Notes: a model not told the origin generated them from the letters alone. Numbered from the stretch's first letter, positions 20,473 to 28,449 are shown. The stretch is 64,000 nucleotides of DNA from Alkalihalobacillus trypoxylicola (GCF_001590785.1 NZ_LTAO01000034.1:65535-129534), one strand, 5' to 3'. A program made the numbers and translations.

Positions 20473-21121
20473 GGAACGGAAGTTGGTTAAGAAACTAGCT
20501 CGTGTAATGAAAGAAGTTAAGAGTATTCCTAAGAATGGGTTTAATAAATTCCATAAGTACAACTATGTTTTGGAATCGGACGTAGCTGAGAAAGTTCGTG
20601 AAATTTTAGCAGATGAAAATATCATGATGATACCTAATATGACTTATCAATCAGTTAGAGAACACAAGAATCATAAGGGTAACATCGAATATATCGCTAC
20701 AGTTGTAATGGAATTTACTTTTTACGATGGCGATACAGGTGAGGAAATATGTTTTCAAGTACCAGGAGAAGGGCAAGACGCAGGAGATAAAGCGATATAC
20801 AAAGCTATTACAGGTGCTCAAAAATACGCCATGATGAAAGCATTCATGATTCCTACCGGTGATGACCCCGAAACAGATACAGGCACAGATGAAAGAAACA
20901 ATGGATATTCAAAAGGGAATTCGACTCCTGCTAGTGATAATCAACTAGATTTAGTAAAGAAGTTAACTGAAGAAGTGGCTAAAAAGACGAAAATAACCGT
21001 TGAAGAAGCTTATGCGACATTGAAGAAACGTTTAAACACGAACAATGAAATGGCTAATTTCACAAAAGATGAAGCAAGCAAAGCGATTAATTATTTGAAT
21101 GGAGTTAAAAAAGGAGCCTAA
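20465..21121 (+). CDS. ERF-family single-strand annealing recombinase
   Basis: This 218-residue protein matches the Essential Recombination Function family. The hallmark is in the first 130 residues: KNGFNKFHKYNYVLESDVAEKVREIL, then VPGEGQDAGDKAIYKAITGAQKYAMMKAFMIPTGDDPE. It anneals complementary DNA ends during phage recombination and genome circularisation. The ATG at 20465 follows AAAGGAGG. A basic C-terminal helical part may contact SSB, encoded about 10 kb on. Confidence 0.88.
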   Translation: MIEERKLVKKLARVMKEVKSIPKNGFNKFHKYNYVLESDVAEKVREILADENIMMIPNMTYQSVREHKNHKGNIEYIATVVMEFTFYDGDTGEEICFQVPGEGQDAGDKAIYKAITGAQKYAMMKAFMIPTGDDPETDTGTDERNNGYSKGNSTPASDNQLDLVKKLTEEVAKKTKITVEEAYATLKKRLNTNNEMANFTKDEASKAINYLNGVKKGA

Positions 21122-21169
21122 GCATATACGAGTGCAGGCTCCCCATATAACCACTGGAGATGATTATAT

Positions 21170-21409
21170 ATGAGTAGTGTACCAAAAACGATTAAGCATG
21201 GCAATGAGGAACATGAGGTTATCGATATCAGCTGTGGAGAAATAAGTGTACGAATCCTTGCTATTTCTGAATATGCAATCTTAGTGATTGATTATTATAA
21301 CTTTGAAATAACCGAAAGCTCAGAAGTGATTTTCGACCATGTGGCACTCTCCAATCGTGAATTGATATTGATATTAGAGGAGAGAGGTGACTCACGTGTT
21401 AAATATTAG
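21170..21409 (+). CDS. Hypothetical phage protein, 79 residues
   Basis: A beta-rich small protein starting with PKTIKHGNEEHEVIDI and ending with a leucine-rich helix. Its layout parallels the next gene (basic start, then H-G/Q-x-x-E-V, final ILxxRG), so the two may be tandem duplicates. The RBS is weak (GGAGATGA). Unknown function. Confidence 0.6.
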   Translation: MSSVPKTIKHGNEEHEVIDISCGEISVRILAISEYAILVIDYYNFEITESSEVIFDHVALSNRELILILEERGDSRVKY

Positions 21410-21626
21410 GCACCAAGGCAAAGTGTATGAGGTAGTAGGATTTGAAACGGTCATTAGCGACCGTATTCGAGTAGAGACATGCTATGCCATTCACGGGAGT
21501 TCCATCTTACAAGAGGGATATGTCTACTACAAAAAGGATGATATCTTAATCCATCTAAGAGATGTAATAAACGCCACGAGTGACACGCTTAAGCTTATCT
21601 TATCTAAACGAGGGATAAAGGTATGA
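21396..21626 (+). CDS. Hypothetical phage protein, 76 residues
   Basis: GTG at 21396 is preferred because GAGAGGTG lies before it; another GTG at 21387 is in frame. The sequence (LNIRHQGKVYEVVGFE start, final LKLILSKRG) resembles the preceding protein in pattern. It overlaps the preceding gene by 14 bases and the next small frame by four (ATGA). Confidence 0.55.
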   Translation: MLNIRHQGKVYEVVGFETVISDRIRVETCYAIHGSSILQEGYVYYKKDDILIHLRDVINATSDTLKLILSKRGIKV

Positions 21627-21703
21627 CATTGAAGAGGATAGGCTTTTGTACCGTATGTGGCATATGGGTGATGTTAACGGTGTATGGCTTGTTTTTTATA
21701 TAG
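21623..21703 (+). CDS. Possible 26-residue membrane peptide
   Basis: The ATG overlaps the previous stop (ATGA). The peptide holds a CxxC (FCTVCG) and one hydrophobic helix (IWVMLTVYGLFFI). There is no strong RBS of its own. A coupled small membrane protein is plausible, but the frame could be chance. Confidence 0.35.
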   Translation: MTLKRIGFCTVCGIWVMLTVYGLFFI

Positions 21704-21799
21704 GGTGCTCGGTGAGTGCCCTTTATCTATAAATAGTGAATAGTATGACCAAGTAAAGAACTACATCCAGAGAGATGATGAAACAAGGGAGTGAGATAT

Positions 21800-21955
21800 T
21801 TGAAAGTTTGGATTACTTATTTTGTAGATAGTTATAGTGGAGAAACATTTATTGATAAGGTGTTCAATGATGAAGAAAAAGCAAAGAGACACATTGAATT
21901 TAAAGATGAGATGACAGGCCATATGTGGAGTTATTTTGATAAAGATGTTGAATAG
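21800..21955 (+). CDS. Small phage protein of the 'KVWIxYF' type
   Basis: A TTG start after GGGAGTGAG gives 51 residues (KVWITYFVDSYSGETFIDKV...), an alpha/beta pattern with EEKAKRHIE in the middle. The next gene (EVYVVLYEHYLQD...) has the same plan: a hydrophobic first strand, then an acidic helix with 'EEAWKKARE'. Both resemble small Bacillus phage proteins that start with a Val/Tyr-rich strand. The function is unknown. Confidence 0.6.
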   Translation: MKVWITYFVDSYSGETFIDKVFNDEEKAKRHIEFKDEMTGHMWSYFDKDVE

Positions 21956-22028
21956 TCTGACCAAATAATGTACTCGAAATGAATCATAGGCAATAAGCGC
22001 AAAATTGCGCTCATTAAGGAGGGGTTAC

Positions 22029-22217
22029 ATGGAGGTATATGTCGTATTATACGAACACTATTTACAAGACCATAGGATTGATGTTGTGGGTGTATTTGAA
22101 AATATATCAGATGCTGAGGAAGCTTGGAAAAAAGCAAGAGAAGATATGGATTTTCGTGATGAATGTTGGACAGTCACTAAAGATTTAAATCGAGATTACG
22201 GAAAGGAGCGATACTAA
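22029..22217 (+). CDS. Small phage protein, relative of the preceding gene
   Basis: A 62-residue protein starting MEVYVVLYEHYLQDHRID after AAGGAGGGG. The in-frame upstream ATG at 22005 is inside the leader and lacks an RBS. The plan (strand, turn, acidic helix SDAEEAWKKARED, final strand) matches the gene at 21800. The stop overlaps the next start (TAATG). Confidence 0.65.
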   Translation: MEVYVVLYEHYLQDHRIDVVGVFENISDAEEAWKKAREDMDFRDECWTVTKDLNRDYGKERY

Positions 22218-22390
22218 TGAAAAGTGGATGGATTATTAATTTTAAAGACGGAGGACAACTGTTTTATTCGGAAGAAGGGTACCAAGATCACGTTAAAACT
22301 AGAAATGTAAACGACATAAAATCAGAAGAATATTGGTTTGATATAAATGATTTAATCAAAAAGCATCCTTGGGTAAGGAAAACACCATAA
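22217..22390 (+). CDS. Hypothetical phage protein, 57 residues
   Basis: The ATG overlaps the previous stop, and GAAAGGAG lies 8 bases upstream. The sequence is rich in aromatic and charged residues (MKSGWIINFKDGGQLFY start). Not recognised. Confidence 0.6.
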   Translation: MKSGWIINFKDGGQLFYSEEGYQDHVKTRNVNDIKSEEYWFDINDLIKKHPWVRKTP

Positions 22391-22399
22391 AACTATTAG

Positions 22400-22420
22400 A
22401 GGGGAGCCATCCCCTTTTTA
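22400..22420 (+). terminator. Compact terminator hairpin
   Basis: AGGGGA and TCCCCT pair around GCCA, followed by TTTTT. It ends the first part of the early operon or attenuates it. Confidence 0.6.
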
Positions 22421-22436
22421 CATTAGGAGGTAAACA

Positions 22437-22814
22437 ATGAGAGAGATTAAGTTCCGAGTGTATTCAAAATTAAAAAAACGTATGTTTCAGTGGGAAGAGA
22501 TTCCGTCATTTGTAGGATTAAATGCTCTATCAGATAACGTTGAAAATGAAAAGTATAGTAGTTGGATGCAATATACAGGACTTAAAGATGATGTAAATGC
22601 GACAGAGATATTTGAAAGAGATATCGTAAATAGGCAGGTTTTTGATTATGGAGAAAAAAGAATCTTTGTAGGTGAAGTGAAAATGTTTGAGGGCGCTTGG
22701 TGGATAGATAATGGAAAAGCTGCCGTTCCGTTATGGAATGAAAATCATCTATTTGAAGTTATTGGTAACATATACGAGAACCCAGAACTACTTGAACAGG
22801 AGGTAAAGGGATGA
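22437..22814 (+). CDS. YopX-family phage protein
   Basis: This 125-residue protein begins MREIKFRVYSKLKKRM and contains YTGLKDDVNATEIFERDIV and a later HLFEVIGNIYENPEL, the conserved plan of the YopX family found in many Gram-positive phages. The biochemical role of YopX proteins is not known. AGGAGG precedes the ATG. Its stop overlaps the next start. Confidence 0.85.
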   Translation: MREIKFRVYSKLKKRMFQWEEIPSFVGLNALSDNVENEKYSSWMQYTGLKDDVNATEIFERDIVNRQVFDYGEKRIFVGEVKMFEGAWWIDNGKAAVPLWNENHLFEVIGNIYENPELLEQEVKG

Positions 22815-22987
22815 GCGAAGACAATCAAAAATGGGGCGTATGCTATGAAACTGATGAGGGATGGAAGATTCAAGGTAATCGAGTTTATTCAGACCATGAT
22901 TTCGCCTTACAAGAAGCTATGATGTGGACTTTTGAAACAGGTATGCAGCATGTAGTTAAGCCAGTGCACAAAAAGAATAATACTTAA
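22811..22987 (+). CDS. Hypothetical phage protein, 58 residues
   Basis: The ATG overlaps the YopX stop (ATGA), with GGAGG ten bases upstream. A soluble, Trp-rich small protein (NQKWGVCYETDEGWKIQG). The function is unknown. A short GC hairpin follows at 22992-23007. Confidence 0.6.
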   Translation: MSEDNQKWGVCYETDEGWKIQGNRVYSDHDFALQEAMMWTFETGMQHVVKPVHKKNNT

Positions 22988-22991
22988 CCAC

Positions 22992-23007
22992 AGGGGCGCT
23001 TGCCCCT
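22992..23007 (+). terminator. Short hairpin, weak terminator
   Basis: AGGGGC and GCCCCT around GCTT, then TTCC. The T-run is poor. Confidence 0.4.
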
Positions 23008-23104
23008 TTCCATTACTCAAAAATAGATCTAATTTTCAGACAACTACACCCTAAAAAAGAACTGGTGTTCCTGTTTTTACCAAAATAAAAAGGAGTCGTT
23101 TTCT

Positions 23105-23152
23105 ATGAAAAACCGATCCCCTCCCCCTTATTCATTTGTATGTATTATGTAA
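23105..23152 (+). CDS. Possible 15-codon leader peptide
   Basis: AAAAGGAG followed by ATG and 14 more codons (MKNRSPPPYSFVCIM), then TAA. The RBS is good and the frame is very short, with three prolines in a row. It could be a leader peptide or chance. Confidence 0.25.
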   Translation: MKNRSPPPYSFVCIM

Positions 23153-23185
23153 AAGCTTATTTATGAGTGAGCGAAGAACTAAAGG

Positions 23186-23210
23186 TTTTGATCTATCTGT
23201 TTGATCAAAA
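23186..23210. terminator. Inverted repeat, probable terminator region of the leftward RHH gene
   Basis: TTTTGATC and GATCAAAA lie 9 bases apart, with outer AAATAAGC-type pairing possible on the minus strand. It sits just past the end of the leftward ribbon-helix-helix gene. Confidence 0.4.
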
Positions 23211-23227
23211 AATAAGCCTGGTAAGCA

Positions 23228-23413
23228 TTATTCCCCTTTAGACTCTTCCTCTTTATCTGTATTCATTGCTTTTTTAAGAAGTTCTTGGATTGCTTGTGAT
23301 CTGTTTTTGATACGGTTATCAAATTGATAATCTTCAACTAGTTTTAGTAATTCTTCATCAATAGTGATATTAATAATTGGTTTTGCGTTAGGTGATTTTT
23401 TGTGACCTGACAT
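23228..23413 (-). CDS. Ribbon-helix-helix DNA-binding protein, leftward
   Basis: This 61-residue protein has an Arc/CopG-like fold: a strand (KPIINITIDEELLKLV), then helices (RSQAIQELLKKAM). The gene is the only leftward one inside the early region. Its RBS GAGGGAAAC lies ahead of ATG at 23413. It faces a second RHH gene across a region with repeated CCACTAG words, which are likely operators for one or both proteins. Confidence 0.75.
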   Translation of the reverse strand: MSGHKKSPNAKPIINITIDEELLKLVEDYQFDNRIKNRSQAIQELLKKAMNTDKEEESKGE

Positions 23414-23469
23414 AATATGTTTCCCTCCATATTTTTATTACTACTAATTAATTGACAGTATAACATAAT

Positions 23470-23595
23470 GTTGGTCTAGTAAACCACTAGTTTGTATAAA
23501 AATAAGTCTTTATACCTATATTATTTACCACTAAACCACTAGACCAACAAAGAAGGCTATGTTAAAATTACTTTATAGCCACTAGACCACTAGCG
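23470..23595. promoter_or_regulatory. Iterated operator region between two RHH genes
   Basis: Three sites share the word CCACTAG or its complement. 23470-23490 is an imperfect palindrome (GTTGGTCTAGT then ACCACTAG). 23527-23548 reads ACCACTAAACCACTAGACC and is an inverted partner of the first (11 bases of GTTGGTCTAGT identical). 23578-23595 repeats CCACTAGA/CCACTAGC with 8-base period. Tandem half-sites of this length are typical for RHH repressors. Confidence 0.7.
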
Positions 23596-23611
23596 TTTGG
23601 AGGTGCAGAAT

Positions 23612-23770
23612 ATGGCTAAGAAATCAATAAATGTAACTATCGACAAGGATTTGCTTGAATTAATCGATGGCGATAGAAGAAAGAAATCAGTTGAAGACAA
23701 CACTGACATTTCTCGCTCTTCTTACATTTCATCTTTATTAGTCAAAGGGATTAAAACAGCAAATTCCTAG
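23612..23770 (+). CDS. Ribbon-helix-helix DNA-binding protein, rightward
   Basis: A 52-residue Arc/CopG-like protein (KSINVTIDKDLLELIDG strand-helix, then ISRSSYISSLLVKGI). TTGGAGGTG precedes the ATG. Its start lies just after the third operator copy, so it should be repressed by itself or by the divergent RHH protein. The two RHH proteins share the NxTIDxxLL plan but differ in length and tail. Confidence 0.7.
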   Translation: MAKKSINVTIDKDLLELIDGDRRKKSVEDNTDISRSSYISSLLVKGIKTANS

Positions 23771-23829
23771 TTCAAAAACCGCCTGCTCTAGGGTGGGCGG
23801 TCATTACAAAAAAAGAGAGGGTGAAACGA

Positions 23830-24612
23830 ATGAATCAACTAGCAGTAATTGAAAGGGAAGGTCAAAGAGTATTAACTACGAGTCAGTTATCGGAATCATT
23901 TGGAGCAGATAGCAAATTGATTAACAGGAACTTTCAAAGGAACTCAAAACGATTTAAAGAGGGTAAGCACTTCTTTTCGCTAACAGGTTCCGAGTTAAGA
24001 GAATTTAAAGGGTCACGTCAAAATGACGACAGCCTAAAATTCACATCAGTTTTATATCTATGGACTGAAAAAGGCGCTTGGTTACATGCTAAGTCATTAA
24101 ATACTGACGAAGCTTGGGATGCTTACGAAATGTTGGTTGATGATTATTACAATGTTAAGCAGACAGAACTTAATACTTCGGTATTATCACCAGAGCTTCA
24201 AATGTTTAAACACTTATTCGATACAGTCGCTCAAAAACAAATTGAGGATGCTGAAAGAGATAAGAAACTAAATAGACTTGAAACTCACGTAACAACGATT
24301 AAAGAGACATTCACTGAACATAAAGACGAAGATTGGCGTAAATCAATCAATAAAATGCTTCGAGAAGCTGCTAGACGAACAGACGGCGACCATCAAGGTG
24401 TTAGACGTATGAGTTATTTAAAGCTTGAAGAAAGAGCGAGATGCAATCTAGCAATTAGACTCACAAACTTAAAAGACAGATTAGAAGAGGCAGGAGCAAC
24501 TAAGACGAGAGTTAAAGATGCAAACAAGCTTGATGTTATCGAATCTGATACACGATTAAAAGAAATCTACACAACGATTGTCAAAGAGTTAGCAATCGGA
24601 AGTCTAGTCTAA
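23830..24612 (+). CDS. Phage antirepressor, ORF6N-ORF6C type
   Basis: This 260-residue protein has an N-terminal ORF6N-like DNA-binding domain (about 1-95: GQRVLTTSQLSESFGADSKLINRNFQ, then FKEGKHFF, then LYLWTEKGAWLHAKSLNTDEAWDAYE) and a C-terminal ORF6C domain (about 150-255, with RLEERARCNLAIRL-like segment). Such proteins bind DNA or the repressor and favour the lytic cycle. ATG at 23830 is chosen over GTG at 23821 for RBS spacing from GAGAGGGTG. It follows the RHH pair. Confidence 0.85.
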   Translation: MNQLAVIEREGQRVLTTSQLSESFGADSKLINRNFQRNSKRFKEGKHFFSLTGSELREFKGSRQNDDSLKFTSVLYLWTEKGAWLHAKSLNTDEAWDAYEMLVDDYYNVKQTELNTSVLSPELQMFKHLFDTVAQKQIEDAERDKKLNRLETHVTTIKETFTEHKDEDWRKSINKMLREAARRTDGDHQGVRRMSYLKLEERARCNLAIRLTNLKDRLEEAGATKTRVKDANKLDVIESDTRLKEIYTTIVKELAIGSLV

Positions 24613-24622
24613 GGAGGTTCTT

Positions 24623-24826
24623 ATGGTAACGAAATCGACAATTCTACATTTCGATGGTAGCCGCTCGACTTTTGAAATTTCTAATTTTAGCGGAGGGATT
24701 GATTTAAAAGTTGTTCAGCTTGATTCAGTTGAAAAGCCAGTAAGTGAAGTTGAATTCATGTTAGAGGACGAAGAAGCGGAAGAGTTAATCAAAGTTTTAC
24801 AAAGCTTCCTAGAAAATGAAAAATAG
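24623..24826 (+). CDS. Hypothetical phage protein, 67 residues
   Basis: AAGGAGG precedes the ATG. A beta-rich N-half (STILHFDGSRSTFEI) is followed by an acidic helix ending in LQSFLENEK. Not recognised. An inverted repeat CCGCTCTCT/AGAGAGCGG (24854-24862 and 24892-24900) lies in the gap before the replication genes. Confidence 0.6.
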   Translation: MVTKSTILHFDGSRSTFEISNFSGGIDLKVVQLDSVEKPVSEVEFMLEDEEAEELIKVLQSFLENEK

Positions 24827-24931
24827 CCACTGCTCGCAACAGTGACTTCATAACCGCTCTCTAATAAAATTGTTAAGTTAATTATACCAATAGAGAGCGG
24901 AAATATCAAGTATTTTCGTGAGGTGTAAAGG

Positions 24932-25603
24932 ATGAATCGAGATTTTAAGGGGATTTGGATCCCAAGAGATATTTGGTTATCGAATGACCTAAGTACACAA
25001 GAAAAAGTCTTTATGGCTGAGATAGATAGTTTGGATAATGGACCTGGTTGCTTCGCTTCAAATAAACACTTTTCAGAGTTCTTTAATCTTTCAAAAGGAA
25101 GATGCTCACAAATCATAGCAACTTTAGAAGAAAAGGGTTTTATAAAAGTGAAAATGCAATATAGTTCAGATGGAAAAACAGTTGAAAAAAGATTCATTAA
25201 GGTAGTTAGTAAATTAACCACCCCTAGTAAGTATTCTAAAGGGGGGTATTTAGAAAATGATGAGGATAGAAATACATTATTAGATCTTAAAGAAAAAGAA
25301 GAAGAAACAGTTAACCCTTTTACTTTCTACCAACAAAACATAGGGATGCTATCACCTTATGAAACACAAACACTTACTAACTACTTAGATGTTGATGGAG
25401 TAAAAGAAGAAGTCTTAATACTAGCCATTCAACAAGCAGTCTTAAATGGGAAGAAAAACATGAGATATATAGCAGCTATCCTTAATGACTGGATAAAGAG
25501 CAACGTCACAACCGTTGAACAAGCACAAGCTAAGATAAATGAGTTTAGTAATAAGAGGAAGGCTCCTGCTAAACCTAAACAACGAAAGGTGGCTGACTTT
25601 TAA
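24932..25603 (+). CDS. DnaD-like replication initiation protein
   Basis: This 223-residue protein has an N-terminal winged helix (about 1-95; IWIPRDIWLSNDLSTQEKVFMAEI and FFNLSKGRCSQIIATLEEKGFIKV) and a C-terminal DnaD/DnaB2-type helical domain (about 125-205, with GKKNMRYIAAILNDWIKSNV, the YYxxxILNxW-type motif). It should recruit the helicase loader to the phage origin. The next two genes are loader and helicase, so the module is complete. The stop overlaps the loader start (TAATG). Confidence 0.88.
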   Translation: MNRDFKGIWIPRDIWLSNDLSTQEKVFMAEIDSLDNGPGCFASNKHFSEFFNLSKGRCSQIIATLEEKGFIKVKMQYSSDGKTVEKRFIKVVSKLTTPSKYSKGGYLENDEDRNTLLDLKEKEEETVNPFTFYQQNIGMLSPYETQTLTNYLDVDGVKEEVLILAIQQAVLNGKKNMRYIAAILNDWIKSNVTTVEQAQAKINEFSNKRKAPAKPKQRKVADF

Positions 25604-25878
25604 TGCTAACTAAAAGTACCTTTCAAGATGGGATGAACAAACTATTAATCTTTTATCCTCACTGGAACATCAATTTAGAAGAGTCGGAAATCGCAATAGC
25701 TTGGTATCAGAAGTTTTTGAGATTTGATGATAGTTCTTTCCAGACAATGGTTGATAAATACATCGAATCAGAAACCTATGTACCAACTGTAGCAGGATTA
25801 AATAAATATAAACCTAATCCTCGTTTTGAAAAGAACGCTTCTTACTTGGATAAGGTAGTGGAAATGAGAGGTTTCTAA
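25603..25878 (+). CDS. G39P-like helicase loader/inhibitor
   Basis: This 91-residue helical protein (WNINLEESEIAIAWYQKFLRF, then FQTMVDKYIESETYVPTVAGL) lies between the DnaD-type initiator and the DnaB-type helicase. SPP1 has G39P, a small loader and inhibitor of G40P helicase, in the same place. Size, position and the YxPTVAGL-type end support the same role. The similarity is judged by pattern only. Confidence 0.7.
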   Translation: MLTKSTFQDGMNKLLIFYPHWNINLEESEIAIAWYQKFLRFDDSSFQTMVDKYIESETYVPTVAGLNKYKPNPRFEKNASYLDKVVEMRGF

Positions 25879-25879
25879 T

Positions 25880-27154
25880 ATGCAAGAAGGAGTGCTACTG
25901 GGTTGCATCTTACAAGATAATACAATCATCAAAGAAGTGACCTTAACAGTGGATCACTTCAACGATGTAAGAAACAAGCAAATCTATAAGGTCATGCTAG
26001 ACCTTGAAAGAGAAGGAGTAGAGATTGATCCTATCACCATTATGGATAAGGTAGGTGTCACCTCTTACAACCAACTAGGGGGAGGGCATTATATACAGCA
26101 ATTAATGAATAGCGTGCCTTCCTCCCACGCTTTCAAGACTTATGAAAATCTCATTATCAGAGACTGGAAAGAAAGAGAATCCAAGCGATTACTCCATCAA
26201 TACAGCAATCAAGATTTAAAAGAGGGCGAAATACAAAAGTTGATTGCCGAATTGAACATCTTAGATGAATCCAATCATAACCACAGCTTCAATAAAAAAT
26301 CCTTGTTGCTAGATATGTATGAGGAAGTGGACACCGAAACCCCGAAAGGAATGAGCGGTATTCCCACAGGGTTAACGGATTTAGATAAGTTCTTAGATGG
26401 CTTCCAAGAAGAAGAATCTATCATTATCGGAGCTAGGCCATCGATGGGTAAGACAGCGACTATCCTAAACATGGCGCTTGCAGCAGGTAAAAGCGGAGCA
26501 ATACCTGTTATCTTTTCCCTTGAAATGAGCGAGAAACTATTATTAAAACGATTGATTTCTAGTATTGCTAATATAGATGGATTCAAGACAAAGAACCCTT
26601 TCCACTACATGAACGACAAGGAAAAAGAACGTTGGAAGGATGCAATAACCGTCCTTGAAAAGATAGAGTTCTACATCTACGACAAGAGCGGAATGAAAAT
26701 AAACGAAATGAGAGCCAAGATAAGGCGAATACAGCGAGATAACCCAAATCAGAAGGTTATAGCATTCATTGATTATTTAACGCTTATACAGCCAAGAGAG
26801 AAGTATAACGGTAATTCTCACCAACAAATCACAGAGATAAGCGCAGACCTTAAGGCGATGGCAAAAGATTTTAAAATACCAGTTGTCACACTTGCTCAAT
26901 TAAGTAGAGGGGTTGAACAACGTCAAGATAAGCGACCGATGATGTCAGACCTCAGAGAAAGCGGAAGTATCGAGCAGGATGCCGATGTGATTATGTTTTT
27001 ATACCGTGATGATTACTACAACAAAGAGTCAGAGAATGCCAATATCCTAGAAATTATCATTGCTAAACAAAGAAATGGAGCGCTAGGAACAGTAGAAGCA
27101 GCTTACATCAAAGAGTTTAGTAAAGTGGTGAATTTAGATAGGAGGATGTCATGA
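25880..27154 (+). CDS. Replicative DNA helicase, DnaB/G40P family
   Basis: This 424-residue hexameric 5'-3' helicase has an N-terminal helical DnaB domain (about 1-105) and a RecA-like core: Walker A GARPSMGKTATILNMA (about 184-199), GAIPVIFSLEMSEKLLLKRL, Walker B IAFIDYLTLIQ (about 295) and DLRESGSIEQDADVIMFLYRD (about 355). The length is a little shorter than cellular DnaB and equals SPP1 G40P. It unwinds phage DNA together with the preceding loader. The GAAGGAG-like RBS overlaps the ATG region. Confidence 0.93.
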   Translation: MQEGVLLGCILQDNTIIKEVTLTVDHFNDVRNKQIYKVMLDLEREGVEIDPITIMDKVGVTSYNQLGGGHYIQQLMNSVPSSHAFKTYENLIIRDWKERESKRLLHQYSNQDLKEGEIQKLIAELNILDESNHNHSFNKKSLLLDMYEEVDTETPKGMSGIPTGLTDLDKFLDGFQEEESIIIGARPSMGKTATILNMALAAGKSGAIPVIFSLEMSEKLLLKRLISSIANIDGFKTKNPFHYMNDKEKERWKDAITVLEKIEFYIYDKSGMKINEMRAKIRRIQRDNPNQKVIAFIDYLTLIQPREKYNGNSHQQITEISADLKAMAKDFKIPVVTLAQLSRGVEQRQDKRPMMSDLRESGSIEQDADVIMFLYRDDYYNKESENANILEIIIAKQRNGALGTVEAAYIKEFSKVVNLDRRMS

Positions 27155-27372
27155 CCGTTCGTGAAGTCTATGTAGAAGCGATAAAAGAAGGTTTCAAAGA
27201 GCTTCAAAATGTCATATTGGTTTGTATTCATAAGCAAGTAGTCAACTGGACGGATCCTTGCGAAAACTTAAACAAATTCTTTGATACGAGATATACAAAG
27301 CGATTTTTAGAAGTCATGAAGGAAATCGGCATAGGAGGTAACAATGAGCAAACTATTGGAAGTCACAAATAA
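27151..27372 (+). CDS. Hypothetical phage protein, 73 residues
   Basis: The ATG overlaps the helicase stop (ATGA), with TAGGAGGATG before it. Predicted helical, with an aromatic middle (WTDPCENLNKFFDTRY). Its end overlaps the next gene by 29 bases. Not recognised. Confidence 0.65.
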   Translation: MTVREVYVEAIKEGFKELQNVILVCIHKQVVNWTDPCENLNKFFDTRYTKRFLEVMKEIGIGGNNEQTIGSHK

Positions 27373-27733
27373 GATTGAAAGCATACTCGTTAAACATTGT
27401 AGAGAATGCAAGCTTGTACCAGTCGAACAGAAAGATAATAATTCAATCAAGTTTTGTAAACCTTGCCCTCATGCTCAAGCGTTGGAACGATGCGGAAAAG
27501 AGATGACCGCTATAACAAAGAGTAAAAAGAAAGTAGCGAAATCAGTAGCTAAGAAGGTAGTCGTACCCAAGGAGAAAAGAGGTCCATTGGATATAGACGA
27601 GGTAAGGGAAATCAAAAGGTATTTACAAACTAAAGAATTAAGCCAAAAGGAATTAGCTGTGAAATACAACGTATCAATATCGCTTATTTCTAAAATCAAT
27701 AAAGGTAAAAGACATTCAGAAGTAACGATATAA
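27344..27733 (+). CDS. Zinc-finger/HTH fusion phage protein
   Basis: This 129-residue protein has an N-terminal zinc-finger-like CRECK...KFCKPCPHA region (about 20-45), a basic Lys/Val linker (KSKKKVAKSVAKKVVVPK) and a C-terminal helix-turn-helix (LQTKELSQKELAVKYNVSISLISKINKGKRH, about 92-122) of sigma-70 region 4 or resolvase C-terminal type. It is likely a DNA-binding regulator of the middle operon. AGGAGGTAAC precedes the ATG. Confidence 0.65.
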   Translation: MSKLLEVTNKIESILVKHCRECKLVPVEQKDNNSIKFCKPCPHAQALERCGKEMTAITKSKKKVAKSVAKKVVVPKEKRGPLDIDEVREIKRYLQTKELSQKELAVKYNVSISLISKINKGKRHSEVTI

Positions 27734-27749
27734 CAAGGAGGGTTTATTG

Positions 27750-28052
27750 ATGACGGAGAAAGAAATCGAAATGTTAAAAGCAGATTTAAAAGCTGAAATC
27801 ATCAAAGATCTAACAGGAAAAGACTTGCGAGTAGCACAAGATAAATCAAAGCCTTTAGCAGAAGTTTATAACAAATATAAGGATGAACTTCATAAGAAAT
27901 ACGGAAATGTCACATGGGGTAACGTTTGGGAATGTGTTAGAAAACTAGCGGTATATAGAGCGGGACATAGATATGTACGTGATTTATTGCCAAGTGAGGA
28001 AGTAGAAGCGGCTAAGTTTGCAGAACAAATTCTTGAAGAAATGCTCAATTAG
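27750..28052 (+). CDS. Phage protein, 100 residues, helical
   Basis: ATG at 27750 follows AAGGAGGG by 7 bases. A TTG directly before it is in frame but too close. A helical charged protein with DLTGKDLRVAQDKSKPLAEVYNKYKDEL and GHRYVRDLLPSEEVEAAKFAEQIL. Similar small proteins occur in middle operons of Bacillus phages. The function is not known. Confidence 0.65.
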   Translation: MTEKEIEMLKADLKAEIIKDLTGKDLRVAQDKSKPLAEVYNKYKDELHKKYGNVTWGNVWECVRKLAVYRAGHRYVRDLLPSEEVEAAKFAEQILEEMLN

Positions 28053-28062
28053 GAGGTTGCCC

Positions 28063-28449
28063 ATGAGACTTGACCTTGAACCGGTACGAAGTGTAGCCAA
28101 GCCTAATCATAAACGACAATCTAAACTGAGAGCACAAAGAGGGAAGTTTCCTAATGCAGTACGAGCGGAAATTAAGAAACACTTTCAAGATACCTGCCAA
28201 GAGTGCGGAGGTAAAGGAATTCATATACATCATGTGCAACCCAAGGGCAGCGGAGTAGGAAGAGGAGTATTCACGAACGGACTACTACTGTGTAACAAGT
28301 GTCATCGATGGATACACGATGAACCTAGCCAGAAAAGGTTGAAGTATTGGCAGGAGGTTTTCAGAAAGAAGCATGGACCTAATTATTACAAGGATTACGA
28401 AGATTTAAAGCGTGAAGCTTGGGAGAAATCCAATGCGTTGGGTAACTAG
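28063..28449 (+). CDS. HNH-type nuclease
   Basis: This 128-residue protein has the zinc-binding HNH core: CQECGGKGIHIHHVQPKG (about 44-61), then GLLLCNKCHRWIHDEP (about 74-89), giving two CxxC pairs and the His-His ... His metal site. The basic N-terminus may bind DNA. ATG at 28063 follows AGGAGGTTGCC. It lies in the recombination/nucleotide part of the middle operon, not beside the terminase, so a recombination or homing role is open. Confidence 0.75.
   Translation: MRLDLEPVRSVAKPNHKRQSKLRAQRGKFPNAVRAEIKKHFQDTCQECGGKGIHIHHVQPKGSGVGRGVFTNGLLLCNKCHRWIHDEPSQKRLKYWQEVFRKKHGPNYYKDYEDLKREAWEKSNALGN

Noticed and set aside
24715-25221. 168-codon minus-strand frame
   Set aside because: Antisense to a small gene and the DnaD-type gene; long only because of codon bias in AT-rich DNA.
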